This document shows, piece by piece, positions 48,251-61,112 of a DNA stretch of 64,000 nt. The stretch's first letter is position 1. The number at the start of each line of letters is the position of its first letter. The position numbers and the translations under genes were made by a program. This stretch comes from Artocarpus heterophyllus (lineage: Eukaryota > Streptophyta > Magnoliopsida > Rosales > Moraceae). Location of the stretch: positions 14,530,239 to 14,594,238 of the forward strand of contig CM046330.1 of NCBI GenBank assembly GCA_025403435.1, read 5' to 3'. Below the pieces are notes generated by a model. It saw nothing but the letters and a program-made list of their open reading frames with translations. It was not told the DNA's origin and made no database searches.

Positions 48251-50908
48251 TTCTACTGAGAATTTTGGGGATGGGTTAGTGGCTACTAAACAGAAATCAA
48301 ACAAAAGGGACTTCAAGAAAAACAAGAAAGTACAAAAGGATAAGGCTGAAAAACGTTGCTTTATCTGTCATAAATCAGGACATTTCAAAAATAAATGCTT
48401 AGAGAAGAAAAGAAAGTAGTTCAGTAAGGATCTTGGTGAAGTTGATGTAATCTCGGATGGTTATGAGAGTGCTGAGGTTTTGATGATAGCAGATAAGTCA
48501 GAAGAAAATGACTGGGTCCTAGACCCAAGATGCTCCTTTCACATGTGCCCAAACAAGGCGTGGTTCTGTCAATACAAGAGTATAGACGGTGGACAAGTCA
48601 TTCTTGGCAACAATCAACAGTACTCAGTTGAAGGCATTGGCTCGGTGAAGTTGAAGATTTCAAATGGGACTGTTAAAGTTCTTTAAGAAGTAAGACATGT
48701 GCCTGATCTAAAGAGAAACTTGATTTCACTTGGAATGTTAGATTCATCAGGATGTAGTTTCAAGGCTCAAGGTGGAGTTCTAAAGGTTCTGAGGGGGTCA
48801 ATGGTTATCTTGAAAGGAAGCTTGCAACATGGTTTGTACATATTTCAGGGAAAGGTGGAGAGAGGATTTACAGATGCAACAACATGGAGGAAGATGACAA
48901 AGTCAACTTTGTGGCACAACAGATTAGGACATATAAATGAAAGAGGTCTTAATGAACTAAGCAAATAGGGACTTCTAGGAGGTGATAAAGTAATCAAATT
49001 AGATTTCTGTGAGCATTGTATATTTGGAAAGGCACATAGAGTTAAATTTGGTACTATAATACATAGATCGAAGGGGACTCTTGATTACATCCATTCTGAC
49101 TTATGGGGGGCATCAAGAATTGCATCTCATGTTGGGGCCAGATATTTCTTGACCTTAATTGATGACTATTCAAGAAGATTATGGGTTTACATCTTAAAGA
49201 ACAAGAATGATGTCTTTGAAATTTTTAAGAAATGGAAGGTCCTTGTTGAAACTCAAACAGAGAAAAAGGTTAAAAGACTTAGAACAGATAATGGGCTGGA
49301 ATTCTATAGTGATTGGTTTAATTAGTATTGTGGAGAATGTGGGATTTCAAGGCTCTTAACAGTGAGGAAAACCCCTCAATAGAATGGTCTTGCAAAAAGA
49401 ATGAAAAAGACTATACTGGAGAGGGTCATATGTATGTTATCTATTGGTGGGATGCCCAAAACAATTTGGGCAGAAACTGTGGTTACAGCTAGTTTTCTAA
49501 TAAATAGGTGCCCCCTTTATCTGCAATTGGGTTTAAAACACCAATGGAAATATGGTCTGGTCATCCAGCAAAATATGAAATTTTAAAGACTTTTGGGTGT
49601 ATAGCCTATACATATGCAAACAAAGAGAAACTTGAACCAAGAGCCAAGAAATGTGTTTTCCTTGGCTATCTTGAGGGAGTCAAAGGTTACAAGTTATGAT
49701 GTGTTGAGGTAGGGTACCCCAAGACTCTTGTTAGCAGAGATGTGTTCTTTAATGAGGATTATTCTACAAAGAGATTAAGGAGTTGCAGATAGAGGAAAAA
49801 GACAAATCTCCATACAGTTATAGTTTGGAACTTGAGGTGGAGCAAGAAAATGCAACCGACCATACCGAAGTCACTACAAATGAGGATTATGACATTGATG
49901 AAGAACTTCAGGCAAGAGAAGAACCAGCACAACAAGATTCCAGGAACTACAATTTGGTAAGAGACAGACATAAGAGGAATATAAGACCTCTTGAGAGGTA
50001 TGGGGTTTGATGAAATGATTTCTTATGCATTTACAACTGCAACAAATTTAAGTCAAATGGAGCCATCAACCTATTCCCAGGCAATCTAATGTAAAGAAGC
50101 TGATAAGTGGATAGGTGCTATGGAAGAAGAGTATCAATCCTTACAGAAAAACAAAACCTGGGATTTGGTTGACAAACCAAAGGGGCAGAATTGGTAGGAT
50201 GTAAATGGATATTCAAACTAAAGGAAGGAATTCTAAGAGTTCAGTCACCAAGATTGAAAGCCAGATTAGTGGCTAAAGGATACACTCAAAGGGAGGGTAT
50301 TGATTACACATAAGTGTTCTTTCCTGTGGTAAAATATAGCTCCATTAGATTGTTATTGGCTATAGTGGCAAGTCAAAATCTTGAATTAGAGCAGTTGGAT
50401 GTTCAAACTACTTTCCTCCATGTGAATTAGAAGAAAGAATATTCATGACACAACCAAAAGGTTTTGAAGTTAAAGGGTAGGAAGACAAGGCGTGCCTCCT
50501 TAAAAATTCATTGTATGGGTTGAAGCAATCACCTAGACAATGCTATAAAAGTTTTGACATCTTTATGGATAAGGCAGGATTCACAAGAAGCCTTTATGAT
50601 AGCTGTGTTTACTTCAAAGTTGCCAATTCAGGTTCTTTCATCTATTTGTTACTTTATGTAGATGATATGCTTATAGCTTCTAAAGATAAGCATGAAATTG
50701 ATATGGTTAAGCAACAATTACATGATAAATTTGAAATGAAAGATTTGGGGTGTGCTAAATGTATGCAAGGTCAGATGAAACAGGTCAGATGAAACCTTAT
50801 TTTTATCTCAAAGAAAATACTTAAGGACGGTACTAGATAAGTTTAAAATGGACAATGCCAAAACAGTTAAGACTCCTTTGGCTCAACATTTTAAACTATC
50901 AGTATGTC

Positions 50909-53271
50909 TGTGACACCCGTTATTCTCCTAACGGGTATTGAGGTAATTAAATTAATTTTTAATGTATAAAAAAAAAATTGCTTCATTTAAATTTATTTTA
51001 TAATATTTATTTTTATCTATTTTTAAATTTTCTAAAATTCTCCTATATTTATTTAGTATGATTACTAAAAAGCCTTAGAACTTCTAATAAATCTCAAAAA
51101 TGTCATATTGGCATTATGTGTGTTAAAGTCTTTAGATGAGACATAAGGATATCTTTTCCAACTACTCTTGACCCTCATTTTCTTTATTTCCTCCGTGACA
51201 TGCTTCAACATGTCTCCTCTATAATTGTTTCCATCACTTCTCTTCAAAGACTTCATCTTTTCTTCCTTTCTCTTCCACGGTTCCCACACTCTTCTTCTCA
51301 TTTCTTTGCTGAAGCAAAATACTTAGAGAACTTCTTCAAGGCAGCCATAAAAATCAGCCACCATCACCTCCATTTGAGCAAGAATTTCAGTCATACCGAA
51401 GTAAAGGAACCTGTTTTGAAGCCATTTCAAGCTTCCAACTAACCATAATCCGAGGTTAGAATCTTATGAACAAATTTAGTCTTTCATTTATAAATTTTCT
51501 TTTATACTAAAGGATTATTCAAATTTGCGTTCTTAAACCTAAGTATATGTTTGTTGCTATTTTGGAGCATATGTATGAAGTCTAAGTGTATATGCCCTAG
51601 ACAGAAAATTTATATTGTTAAACTTTGTAATACCTCTATGGGCAGTGGTTATTTCTTGAAATTCTAAGATTAAATTAAAATGAATTTTATGAATTGGTTT
51701 GCATATTTGAAAAGTAGCATCCTAGGCTTTCTAACGAGCTATCATAAACCTAAATCGGAGTTGTATTTTATTTTCTAAGAATTATTCAATTTTTGTATTG
51801 GAAACTAGTAAATCTGCCAGTTTGTTATGGTATACCAGCTGCTAACCTGAACCAAGAACCCATCTTTGCTCACCACCTAATTCTTTAATGTCTTGCAACC
51901 TTTCCAATATTATCCTAAGTGATTGATGAATCTTATTAGGGACTAAAACATATAGATTACTTGTTCACATTTTATATTGTGTTAAGACAAAAATTGTTTA
52001 CTGTGGTATTCAAAAGAGATTTATATAAAAGCTTTAATGGCATACTAGTAAGATAGGTTTACACATGATTTATTTATGAATGTAGTTGTATGTTGTGCTT
52101 TAGTTTTAATTGTCCTTATGCACGCCTTAGGATCAAGGGAGTATGGAGCTAACGTTAATTGATTCCAGGATTAAAAGATTGTTGATAAGCTTGAAAGGTA
52201 GGGATTCTATTACTCATCTTTTGTGAGGTTTTTATAGAATTAAAATTGATTGTTTTGCCGCAATATATATATATCTATGTTGAACTGATATTATATGATT
52301 ATCACATATGAAACTATGACATGGACTCGTCTTGTATTGTACGGCGAGGAACATAATGAATTTACACATGTTATAAATTGAGAAGCATGGTTAGGAAAAC
52401 TAACTCTATTGATAATGATTCAATATAGAGAAATTGTAAGACATGAAGAGGGCGACGGTTACGTCCTTGGGCATGAATACCCTAAAAGGTAAAATAGGGG
52501 GAAGGCGATGACGCTTCCTTGGGTTGAAAGTCCCAGAACACACTGTACAGGAATCGACTTGGTGAGGACTCGGGGCTTGATGTCCCCTCACCGGAACACC
52601 CTTGGAATGTTTATAGGGTGATCAAGTGCGCCTATTTGGGTCTCGATGAGTTGAGTGATACTCTATTTAACATGGATACCTAGGAACAATGATGATTGGT
52701 AATATTTGCATAAATGTGTAATTATGACACTTGGTAATGATTAACTACGGTATCCATAAGATGTGATCATAATAAACCTCATAATCTGGAATATGATGTA
52801 ACCTACTAACCATGCAGGTTTTAATGTGGTAATGATAAAAACCTAAAGGTAAGTAATGGTTTTCTCTACTGAGCATAGTGTTGCTCATTCCCTTATGTTT
52901 ATATCTTTTCAGGACTCACTAAGTGTGAGGTGGCTACGAGAAATATAGTTGAGGAAGTGATGTAGCTATATTACATTGGGACTGCTTCAATCGTTGAGAA
53001 TGTTCTTCATGATAATGTAAGCATCAATTGTTACTTTCTGTGACTGTATTACAATGTGTTGAGGGTTAAAATGATGATGACAACAGTTTATATTATTAAA
53101 TTTAAGGTGATACATTTAAAACTGTGGTTTATTTATCGTTTATATTTTTATTTTTGAGTTGAGAGTTTTCATTTAAGTCCCGGGCAAATTTTATTTTTAA
53201 GGTTTTACTTTTATTATTTATTTTTATTTTATCTCACTAAAAACTGTTAACCCCCACATAGGGGCGTTACA
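50909..53271 (+). repeat. 5' LTR of copy C
   Basis: This LTR is 2363 bp, TGTGACACCC to GGCGTTACA. Relative to copy A it has an extra block 51694-52080. That block and the adjoining sequence share the short direct repeat ttatgaat, so copy A could have lost it by slippage or template jumping. Confidence 0.93.
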
Positions 53272-53278
53272 GAATTTT

Positions 53279-53291
53279 TGGTATCAGAGCC
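53279..53291 (+). other. Primer-binding site (initiator Met tRNA), copy C
   Basis: tggtatcagagcc lies 7 bases after the 5' LTR, as in copies A and B. Confidence 0.9.
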
Positions 53292-54768
53292 TAGGTTCGG
53301 TTAACCTAGGGAGTGTAGCACCACTTTAAAAAAATATATTTTTGAGATGGTTTTGAAGCTGAATTTTCATTGTCATCATCAAAATGAACCTTCACATTGA
53401 TTTATACAGTCTAGAAGGATGTAACATGGAAAGGCCATAGAATGAAAATATCAATAGTTATATGAGTACAATAATTATATAGAAGGAAAGTATTAATAGT
53501 TATGAGGGAATGATAATTATATGGAATGAGTTTATAAGTAGAATGCTTATGAGAGATTCGTATAATATTAGGATCTATAAGCATATCTAATTCGTATAAA
53601 CGATGAGATATTCGTGTAGATACGAGGATTTAAGAGCCTTTTGTCTCGTGAAAAACAATAAAAAATATATATATATAAGGCTTGATTTATTGATTTTAAA
53701 GTTTGACATAGATATGCCAAATTTTTCGTAATTGCTTCAAACCTAAGTAATGATTATGTGTGGATTCGATGGAGCACATAAGTGTCAATGTCTTTTCTTA
53801 AAAGTTCTATATATTTGAGGAATATGATATAAGTTGGGAATCATGGTATTGAATCTTGAGATAGATAAATGTTAGACTTTTGGTCTGTTGAGACTGTGTA
53901 AAGTCTAGAATGCATGAATCTCAAAATTGGAATATTTTGTTACGTACATTGTATTTAAGTGTATCAGTGAATCTTTTGGTTACCTAAGGTTTTGTTATAT
54001 GAGGAAATTATATATTGTATGAGTAGAATTGTGGGGATTGTAGATGTTCTTAAGTAGTAACATCTAGTGTCTTTGTTCATTGATATGGTCTACGTTGAAA
54101 GACGTAAATCGTATTGATTTCAAGGTTAGTCGCATTCTAAACCCTTGGTAGTAATGATGATGAATCCATTGATAGATGTTAAGTATTATGAATAACATAT
54201 GGGTGTATGCATTGTTCAATAAGGTTTTGATTAAAACAAAATCATTTGAGTTGCTGGAAGATTGTGTTGTTATGAAATGATTTTAAATATCATTCAGGAA
54301 GATCCTTGTTGTCGTTAAATTAGATTTGTTGTTTATAGTTAACTTTATCTATAGTGGGCTTTGAATTGAGTTTAAGATTCATACAAATTGGTTTTCAATT
54401 TTATGTTTGTTATTTAACTCGTTCTAAATGTGTTAAGGCCCGAAACAACCTGACCATTTTCAACTTAGAACATTTGGGCCTAGTTCAAATCTTAAATCAG
54501 TTTGATTCACACTGTCTCTCCCACGTGGTCTCTATACGTGTCATATACAGTGGTTTAATTATTGTTTACATATACGTTTACTGTGCGTAAGACCTTATTT
54601 CTCCGAGTTCACTTTTTCTCTCTTAATTTGTTATTTTTTCTCTAAATCGCAAATCCTCTTCTTTTTCATTAAAAATTCTTCTTTTCCTCTAAAAGAAGAA
54701 GGAATTCTAGGATTCTGCAATTTACTATCTTAATTTTTCCTTTCTATTTACTCTTCTTTCATCTCATC

Positions 54769-55290
54769 ATGGACCCAAAGTACCAACACATGAGAAAGTA
54801 TTTCCCATCACTCTCCCAAAAGATTCTCAGAAAGAAATATAAGGCTAGAATTACTCGGTTGTGGATTCTTATGCGTTTTGGTATCCCTTGTGATGTGAGA
54901 ATGTTGATAGAGGGGAAAATCCGTCCGAGTGACTTTAGTCAAGATGTCGGTTTACCAGGAACAGGTACCAGTCGTAGTGCAATGAAAAGAAGAGCTCGTG
55001 CCATCGTGGTCACTTGTAACAAATGTGGAAGACAAAATTGTAACGGTAAATGTACTTCACCTGGTTATATGTCTACGAATAGAGAGGATAAAATAAGGTT
55101 TTGTAGGGATGGACTTTCAAAGGAGAACTTGGATAGCATCCATCCTCCTCTCCACGGTCACCCTAGTGGATATGTTCAAGGAGCTATTTTTAAACTCTGG
55201 CCTAAATTTTATACAGAAAGACAACGCCTCAGGAATATGGTATTTCTAGATCCTGTTTGTCAAGCCATAAGAAAACTGGATGGGGAATAA
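54769..55290 (+). CDS. Basic Cys4-cluster protein (ORF1), copy C
   Basis: The frame has 173 codons and is intact. It has Met8 where A and B have Leu, and Phe11 and Gly98 as in B. The arginine patch at 73-77 and the Cys83/86/91/95 cluster are unchanged. The pyrimidine-rich leader and G-box upstream (near 54521-54526) are conserved. Function is unknown; nucleic-acid binding is inferred from the basic patch and Cys cluster. Confidence 0.75.
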   Translation: MDPKYQHMRKYFPSLSQKILRKKYKARITRLWILMRFGIPCDVRMLIEGKIRPSDFSQDVGLPGTGTSRSAMKRRARAIVVTCNKCGRQNCNGKCTSPGYMSTNREDKIRFCRDGLSKENLDSIHPPLHGHPSGYVQGAIFKLWPKFYTERQRLRNMVFLDPVCQAIRKLDGE

Positions 55291-55933
55291 GTCTTCGCTC
55301 TATAAAGGTTATTTAGTCTTTACTTATTTGAAGCAGTTTTAGCTGATGTTCAACAGTTTGTGTTTTTCTTTTACTCAAAATATTTGCTTTTGTGTTTGAA
55401 ATAATTGTGATTATTAGATTGATACAGTAAGTGTTAATATCTTATTTAATTTATGATTTTCTTAAATATATATATAATAAAATATATTATCTTATCATAC
55501 ACGTTACATACGGTACAGTAATATGTTTGAATTTTGAAAAGCTTATCCAGATATTTCAAGATTTGTGTCTCAAATTTCAAAAGTTCTACAGTATTTGTCG
55601 TTTATATTAAATTTTTAGACTTGGTGTATATTTGTCAAAAAGTCTACAGTTGTGTCAAGAGGGTCTTCTGTCGAATTGTTCTCAATTGTCAAAAGTTATA
55701 CAATTAGAGTCTAATCTTTTTCAAAAAGTGAATCAGATTTTCTGTAAACTATCAATCACCTTATCTTACTTTCTTATCCGCACAAGATTTTGTTTAAATC
55801 TTTGGATTACTTTTTCATTACCTACTCGTCTATCTCTTTAGCCCTTTTTGTATATTTCTCATCTTTAAAAACTCATGTAGAACCCGAAGTCTAAGTGGAG
55901 CAGACATTAAGCAACCACTTCTTTAAACCAAAT

Positions 55934-56584
55934 ATGTCTACCTCCCAGTCCACGAAGAAAATAAAGAATGTCTGTGTCTTTTGTGGTTCCAGCCTTGGAA
56001 AAGATAAAGCTTATTTAGAAGCTGCAAATCACTTAGGGCAAGTCCTAGCACGCAAGAAGATTAACATAATCTATGGGGGTGGTAGTATAAAAATGATGGT
56101 AAATATGGCACTAGCAGCTAGGTCTAGCGACGCTACTGATGTAAAAATTTGGCCTCATATTCCAGTTGAAGGAAACCTTTGTAAGGAAGCCATAAGTAAG
56201 GGAGAAGGAGTCAGGAGTATCCCTAAAAATTTTAAAGACATAATCTATAATTCTGATGCTTTTATAGCATTACCTGGTGGTCTAGGTACTCTTGAGGAAA
56301 TATTTATAGTTGCTTGTAGGCAATTGTTGGGCTTTTATTCCAAACCTTTGGGTCTGCTGAACGTAAAGGGTTTTTATGACGGTCTTTTGAAATTTCTAGA
56401 TTACGCTGTGGAAGAAAACATCACTACAGAATCGGAGAGACAAATCTTTGTTACTGCTTCAACAGCTGAGGAATTGATAGATAAAATGCAAATCATACAT
56501 CTAGAATCCGACACTACAACATCCAAGCTTGAATGGGAAAGGGAAAGCCGGGAGCGGCCAATTGATTTGAATCTCCATCTGTAA
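55934..56584 (+). CDS. LOG-like: LOG-like protein, copy C
   Basis: The 216-aa frame is intact from the conserved ATG. It keeps CVFCGSS, YGGGSI and PGGLGTLEE, with the same missing HxRK segment. Private changes are Lys71, Ser88, Arg129, Leu190 and Thr195; Arg129 replaces Gly just after the PGGxGTxxE helix and could affect folding. Another change (Tyr to Phe) lies upstream of the ATG and is not coding. Confidence 0.83.
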   Translation: MSTSQSTKKIKNVCVFCGSSLGKDKAYLEAANHLGQVLARKKINIIYGGGSIKMMVNMALAARSSDATDVKIWPHIPVEGNLCKEAISKGEGVRSIPKNFKDIIYNSDAFIALPGGLGTLEEIFIVACRQLLGFYSKPLGLLNVKGFYDGLLKFLDYAVEENITTESERQIFVTASTAEELIDKMQIIHLESDTTTSKLEWERESRERPIDLNLHL

Positions 56585-57498
56585 TCTTTTTGTTTTATCT
56601 TTGGCATGTAGGCATGTGTGTCCGTATTTCGTGTGTTACGAATAACCATTTGCCTTGTATTCTGTGTTTCTTGTGGTACGTTGTTGTTCAATCTTTTAGA
56701 TTCATTGAGCCTAATGCCGGGATGGCTGGATACGGAGTACTTGATGCTCTCGAAACGCATCCTTCTTAAGGTCCGATCTTTTGTTTATCGATGTTTTTGT
56801 ATCCTCTAAGCATGCATGATATGGATAGCTGAGTACGGAGTGCCTTGTACTCTCGAAACGTATCCGTATCATGTTTGTAATGTGTAATATTCTGTTAATA
56901 TTATGTGGAAGTACCAGAGTCAGTTATGGGGATATTCCATATGAAATATGAGTATATTATTTGGGTTGAATGTTTGTGTCATGAGGATAGCTGTTTAATG
57001 AAAAATATGTCGGGTATGTTTGCAACTCTGAGATTCCGTTTAATATCTCTATGAGTAAGTTTAATATATAGTTTTGAATAAAAGTGTTTGTGATATATGT
57101 TTTATGATTATGTTTTAGTTTATTAGTTGAGGTATGAAATCAAATATATTTGACTTTTCCTTACTCAAAAAGGAAAAGGAACCTAAAGATGAAGTATATA
57201 AAATTTCTCTGGCAATCTCCTTAAATGTGATTGTAAATCACAGTCCATGGACAATGAAGGACTGGAATCATGGTATGGTCAATATGTATGCCTGATCAGA
57301 TTCTTAGACTATTACACGGTGTTATAAGTTGAAACTTGTCAGAAATACTCTCATTGAGGGATTTAGGAGTAAGATTTATTATGCAAGTAAATGAGTGGAG
57401 ATACGATAACTTAAATTTGGAGGACAAACAACATTAACGGTTTAGACTCGGAATTGGAATCATAATGGAATTAAAATTTTTACTAGTATTGCTAGAAT

Positions 57499-57538
57499 TG
57501 AAATTTCGAGGACGAAATTTCTTTAAGGGGGGTAGAGC
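57499..57538 (+). other. Polypurine tract and Tekay-like signature, copy C
   Basis: The arrangement is the same as in copy A: cgaggacgaaatttc, then the purine run aaggggggtag, directly before the 3' LTR. Confidence 0.8.
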
Positions 57539-59899
57539 TGTGACACCCGTTATTCTCCTAACGGGTATTGAGGTAATTAAATTAATTTTTAATGTATAAA
57601 AAAAAAATTGCTTCATTTAAATTTATTTTATAATATTTATTTTTATCTATTTTTAAATTTTCTAAAATTCTCCTATATTTATTTAGTATGATTACTAAAA
57701 AGCCTTAGAACTTCTAATAAATCTCAAAAATGTCATATTGGCATTATGTGTGTTAAAGTCTTTAGATGAGACATAAGGATATCTTTTCCAACTACTCTTG
57801 ACCCTCATTTTCTTTATTTCCTCCGTGACATGCTTCAACATGTCTCCTCTATAATTGTTTCCATCACTTCTCTTCAAAGACTTCATCTTTTCTTCCTTTC
57901 TCTTCCACGGTTCCCACACTCTTCTTCTCATTTCTTTGCTGAAGCAAAATACTTAGAGAACTTCTTCAAGGCAGCCATAAAAATCAGCCACCATCACCTC
58001 CATTTGAGCAAGAATTTCAGTCATACCGAAGTAAAGGAACCTGTTTTGAAGCCATTTCAAGCTTCCAACTAACCATAATCCGAGGTTAGAATCTTATGAA
58101 CAAATTTAGTCTTTCATTTATAAATTTTCTTTTATACTAAAGGATTATTCAAATTTGCGTTCTTAAACCTAAGTATATGTTTGTTGCTATTTTGGAGCAT
58201 ATGTATGAAGTCTAAGTGTATATGCCCTAGACAGAAAATTTATATTGTTAAACTTTGTAATACCTCTATGGGCAGTGGTTATTTCTTGAAATTCTAAGAT
58301 TAAATTAAAATGAATTTTATGAATTGGTTTGCATATTTGAAAAGTAGCATCCTAGGCTTTCTAACGAGCTATCATAAACCTAAATCGGAGTTGTATTTTA
58401 TTTTCTAAGAATTATTCAATTTTTGTATTGGAAACTAGTAAATCTGCCAGTTTGTTATGGTATACCAGCTGCTAACCTGAACCAAGAACCCATCTTTGCT
58501 CACCACCTAATTCTTTAATGTCTTGCAACCTTTCCAATATTATCCTAAGTGATTGATGAATCTTATTAGGGACTAAAACATATAGATTACTTGTTCACAT
58601 TTTATATTGTGTTAAGACAAAAATTGTTTACTGTGGTATTCAAAAGAGATTTATATAAAAGCTTTAATGGCATACTAGTAAGATAGGTTTACACATGATT
58701 TATTTATGAATGTAGTTGTATGTTGTGCTTTAGTTTTAATTGTCCTTATGCACGCCTTAGGATCAAGGGAGTATGGAGCTAACGTTAATTGATTCCAGGA
58801 TTAAAAGATTGTTGATAAGCTTGAAAGGTAGGGATTCTATTACTCATCTTTTGTGAGGTTTTTATAGAATTAAAATTGATTGTTTTGCCGCAATATATAT
58901 ATCTATGTTGAACTGATATTATATGATTATCACATATGAAACTATGACATGGACTCGTCTTGTATTGTACGGCGAGGAACATAATGAATTTACACATGTT
59001 ATAAATTGAGAAGCATGGTTAGGAAAACTAACTCTATTGATAATGATTCAATATAGAGAAATTGTAAGACATGAAGAGGGCGACGGTTACGTCCTTGGAC
59101 ATGAATACCCTAAAAGGTAAAATAGGGGGAAGGCGATGACGCTTCCTTGGGTTGAAAGTCCCAGAACACACTGTACAGGAATCGATTTGGTGAGGACTCG
59201 GGGCTTGATGTCCCCTCACCGGAACACCCTTGGAATGTTTATAGGGTGATCAAGTGCGCCCATTTGGGTCTCGATGAGTTGAGTGATACTCTATTTAACA
59301 TGGATACCTAGGAACAATGATGATTGGTAATATTTGCATAAATGTGTAATTATGACACTTGGTAATGATTAACTACGGTATCCATAAGATGTGATCATAA
59401 TAAACCTCATAATCTGGAATATGATGTAACCTACTAATCATGCAGGTTTTAATGTGGTAATGATAAAAACCTAAAGGTGAGTAATGGTTTTCTCTACTGA
59501 GCATAGTGTTGCTCATACCCTTATGTTTATATCTTTTCAGGACTCACTAAGTGTGAGGTGGCTACGAGAAATATAGTTGAGGAAGTGATGTAACTATATT
59601 ACATTGGGACTGCTTCAATCGTTGAGAATGTTCTTCATGATAATGTAAGCATCAATTGTTACTTTCTGTGACTGTATTACAATGTGTTGAGGGTTAAAAT
59701 GATGATGACAACAGTTTATATTATTAAATTTAAGGTGCTACATTTAAAACTGTGGTTTATTTATCGTTTATATTTTTATTTTTGAGTTGAGAGTTTTCAT
59801 TTAAGTCCCGAGCAAATTTTATTTTTAAGGTTTTACTTTTATTATTTATTTTTATTTTATCTCACTAAAAACTGTTAACCCCCACATAGGGGCGTTACA
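57539..59899 (+). repeat. 3' LTR of copy C
   Basis: This LTR is 2361 bp and carries the same 387-bp extra block as the 5' LTR, so the block was already in the parent element. It ends at the duplicated atgtc. Confidence 0.93.
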
Positions 59900-60677
59900 A
59901 TGTCAGTCCCCAAAGGATAACCATAAAACTGCACAAATGGTAGGAATACCTTATTCCAATGCTATGGGTAGTATTATGTACTCCATGGTCTGTACAAGAC
60001 CTGACCTAGCCCATGTAGTTAGTGTAGTGAGTAGGTTCATGTCTAAACTAGGTAGGGAGCATTGGAAAGTAGTTAAGTGGATATTAAGGTATCTCTAAGG
60101 AACAGTAGGCATTGGGTTACTGTATGGAAGTCTGAATGGATCTACTAATGAAATTGAGGGATTTGTGGATTCTGATTATGCTGGTGATATTGATAGTAGG
60201 AAATCTCTCACAGGTTATATCTTTTAATTTGGTAGAAGCACCATAAGCTTGAAAGCAAACTTACAACCTATAGTTGCACTTTCATCCACAGAAGCAGAAT
60301 ATATTGCTGCAACTAAAGCAGTAAAAGAGGCTTTGTGGCTCAAGGGTCTAGCATCTGAGTTGGGTTTCAAGCAGGAGTATGTGAAGATAAGCTGTGATAA
60401 CCAAAGTGCTATACATTTGAGCAAGAATCAAATGTACCATGAAAGAACCAAGCATATAAATATAAGACTGTACTTCATCAGAGATATTATAGCCAGCAAT
60501 CAAGTGAAGATTTAGAAGGTTCCAACAGAGGAGAATCCAGCAGATATGTTTACTAAAGCACTGCCAGCAGCCAAGTTCAAGTACTGCTTGGACTTGGTAT
60601 AGGTTATTGGGAACTAGCAAAGGCCCGTTTAGGGCCACATGGGGAATGAACAACTGGAAGGCTAACGAACTATTGCC

Positions 60678-60690
60678 AAAGGTGGAGATT
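60678..60690 (+). other. Polypurine tract of the copia element
   Basis: The purine-rich aaaggtggagatt lies just before the copia 3' LTR. Confidence 0.7.
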
Positions 60691-60693
60691 TCT

Positions 60694-60955
60694 TGCTACA
60701 GATGGCAAATAAGTAGGTTCTCAATGTCTATTGTGTCAACATTAGATAGGGTGGAGGTTTATTTTGTTTGAGTGGCATGTATTCATTAGATTGGGTAGCT
60801 TATACTAAGGCCACTCTTATAAGACCAATTAAGGAAGATATAAATATATCCGAGAGAAGAGAAAAATGTATACATTTTTCATTAAGAAAGGAGAGTCTTC
60901 TTCCTAGAAAGAAAAAAAAGAGCATTGAGAGAATTCTGTAAAGAGCATTGTAGAG
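60694..60955 (+). repeat. Copia 3' LTR, partial
   Basis: It matches the first half of 45048-45492 with many substitutions and stops matching at about 60930-60955. No right target duplication can be seen. Confidence 0.65.
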
Positions 60956-60984
60956 TCATTTTCATATCTCTACCAGTGTGTTCT

Positions 60985-61112
60985 TTTCGATAAATTTTTT
61001 GCCGTTATATTTTTTTTATAAATTCAACCACAATTTAAATCTTTTTATTATAATATTTTTTCTTAAAAAATTTAAATTTTTGTTCAAACTTATGAACCAA
61101 ACGAGCCATTTT
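60985..61112. mobile_element. MITE-like remnant
   Basis: It ends in gaaccaaacgagcc and has an AT-rich interior (tttaaatctttttattata) like the element at 28579-28696. The left end is not clear. Confidence 0.4.

Larger units (their letters stand above)
45525..48419 (+). pseudogene. Copia gag, broken and interrupted
   Basis: The frame opens MGTAKFDIEKF and soon meets an in-frame stop. It continues through LAVRLFLKQ-like gag text (about 45735-45930), is cut by the solo LTR at 45935-47926, resumes at the duplicated tagac with LLLRSLPYTYENF, is cut again by a MITE-like repeat (about 48092-48250), and ends with the zinc knuckle CFICHKSGHFKNKC (CX2CX4HX4C) near 48357-48400. Gag would form the particle and bind RNA. 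It is not functional here. Confidence 0.85.
50909..59899 (+). mobile_element. LOG-carrying non-autonomous LTR retrotransposon, copy C
   Basis: This complete 8991-bp element is inserted into the copia pol with the perfect target duplication atgtc (50904-50908 and 59900-59904). LTRs are of the A type but longer because of a 387-bp block. The interior is the same as in A, with a 31-bp addition near 54259-54289 that A and B lack. Both ORFs are intact. By eye its LTR pair differs at about ten substitutions plus a TA-run change over 2.36 kb. Confidence 0.95.
48480..60602 (+). pseudogene. Copia pol (protease, integrase, RT, RNase H), broken by stops and by copy C
   Basis: Recognisable pieces in order are the protease region WVLDPRCSFHMC (about 48510, where DSG would be expected at the active site), the integrase zinc-binding region LWHNRLGHI ... 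CEHCIFGKAH (about 48910-49030), the integrase core with HSDLWG and RTDNGLEF, an RT segment YGLKQSPRQCY with YVDDM (50511-50680), and, after copy C, the RNase H part with DSDYAGD, STEAEYIA and ENPADMFTKALP (about 60170-60565). In-frame stops interrupt most segments. Copy C sits between RT and RNase H; removing it and one atgtc restores continuity of the text. Confidence 0.9.
45048..60955 (+). mobile_element. Decayed Ty1/copia retrotransposon with three nested insertions
   Basis: Subtracting the solo LTR (45935-47926), the MITE-like repeat (about 48092-48250) and copy C (50909-59899) leaves about 4.8 kb, a normal copia size. The order gag zinc knuckle, protease, integrase, RT, RNase H identifies Ty1/copia. 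LTR starts are alike (tgctacag ... ggcaaataa). The 3' LTR is similar to the 5' LTR for about 230 bases and then diverges. Many stop codons and the divergent LTRs show it is old and cannot code. Confidence 0.9.
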
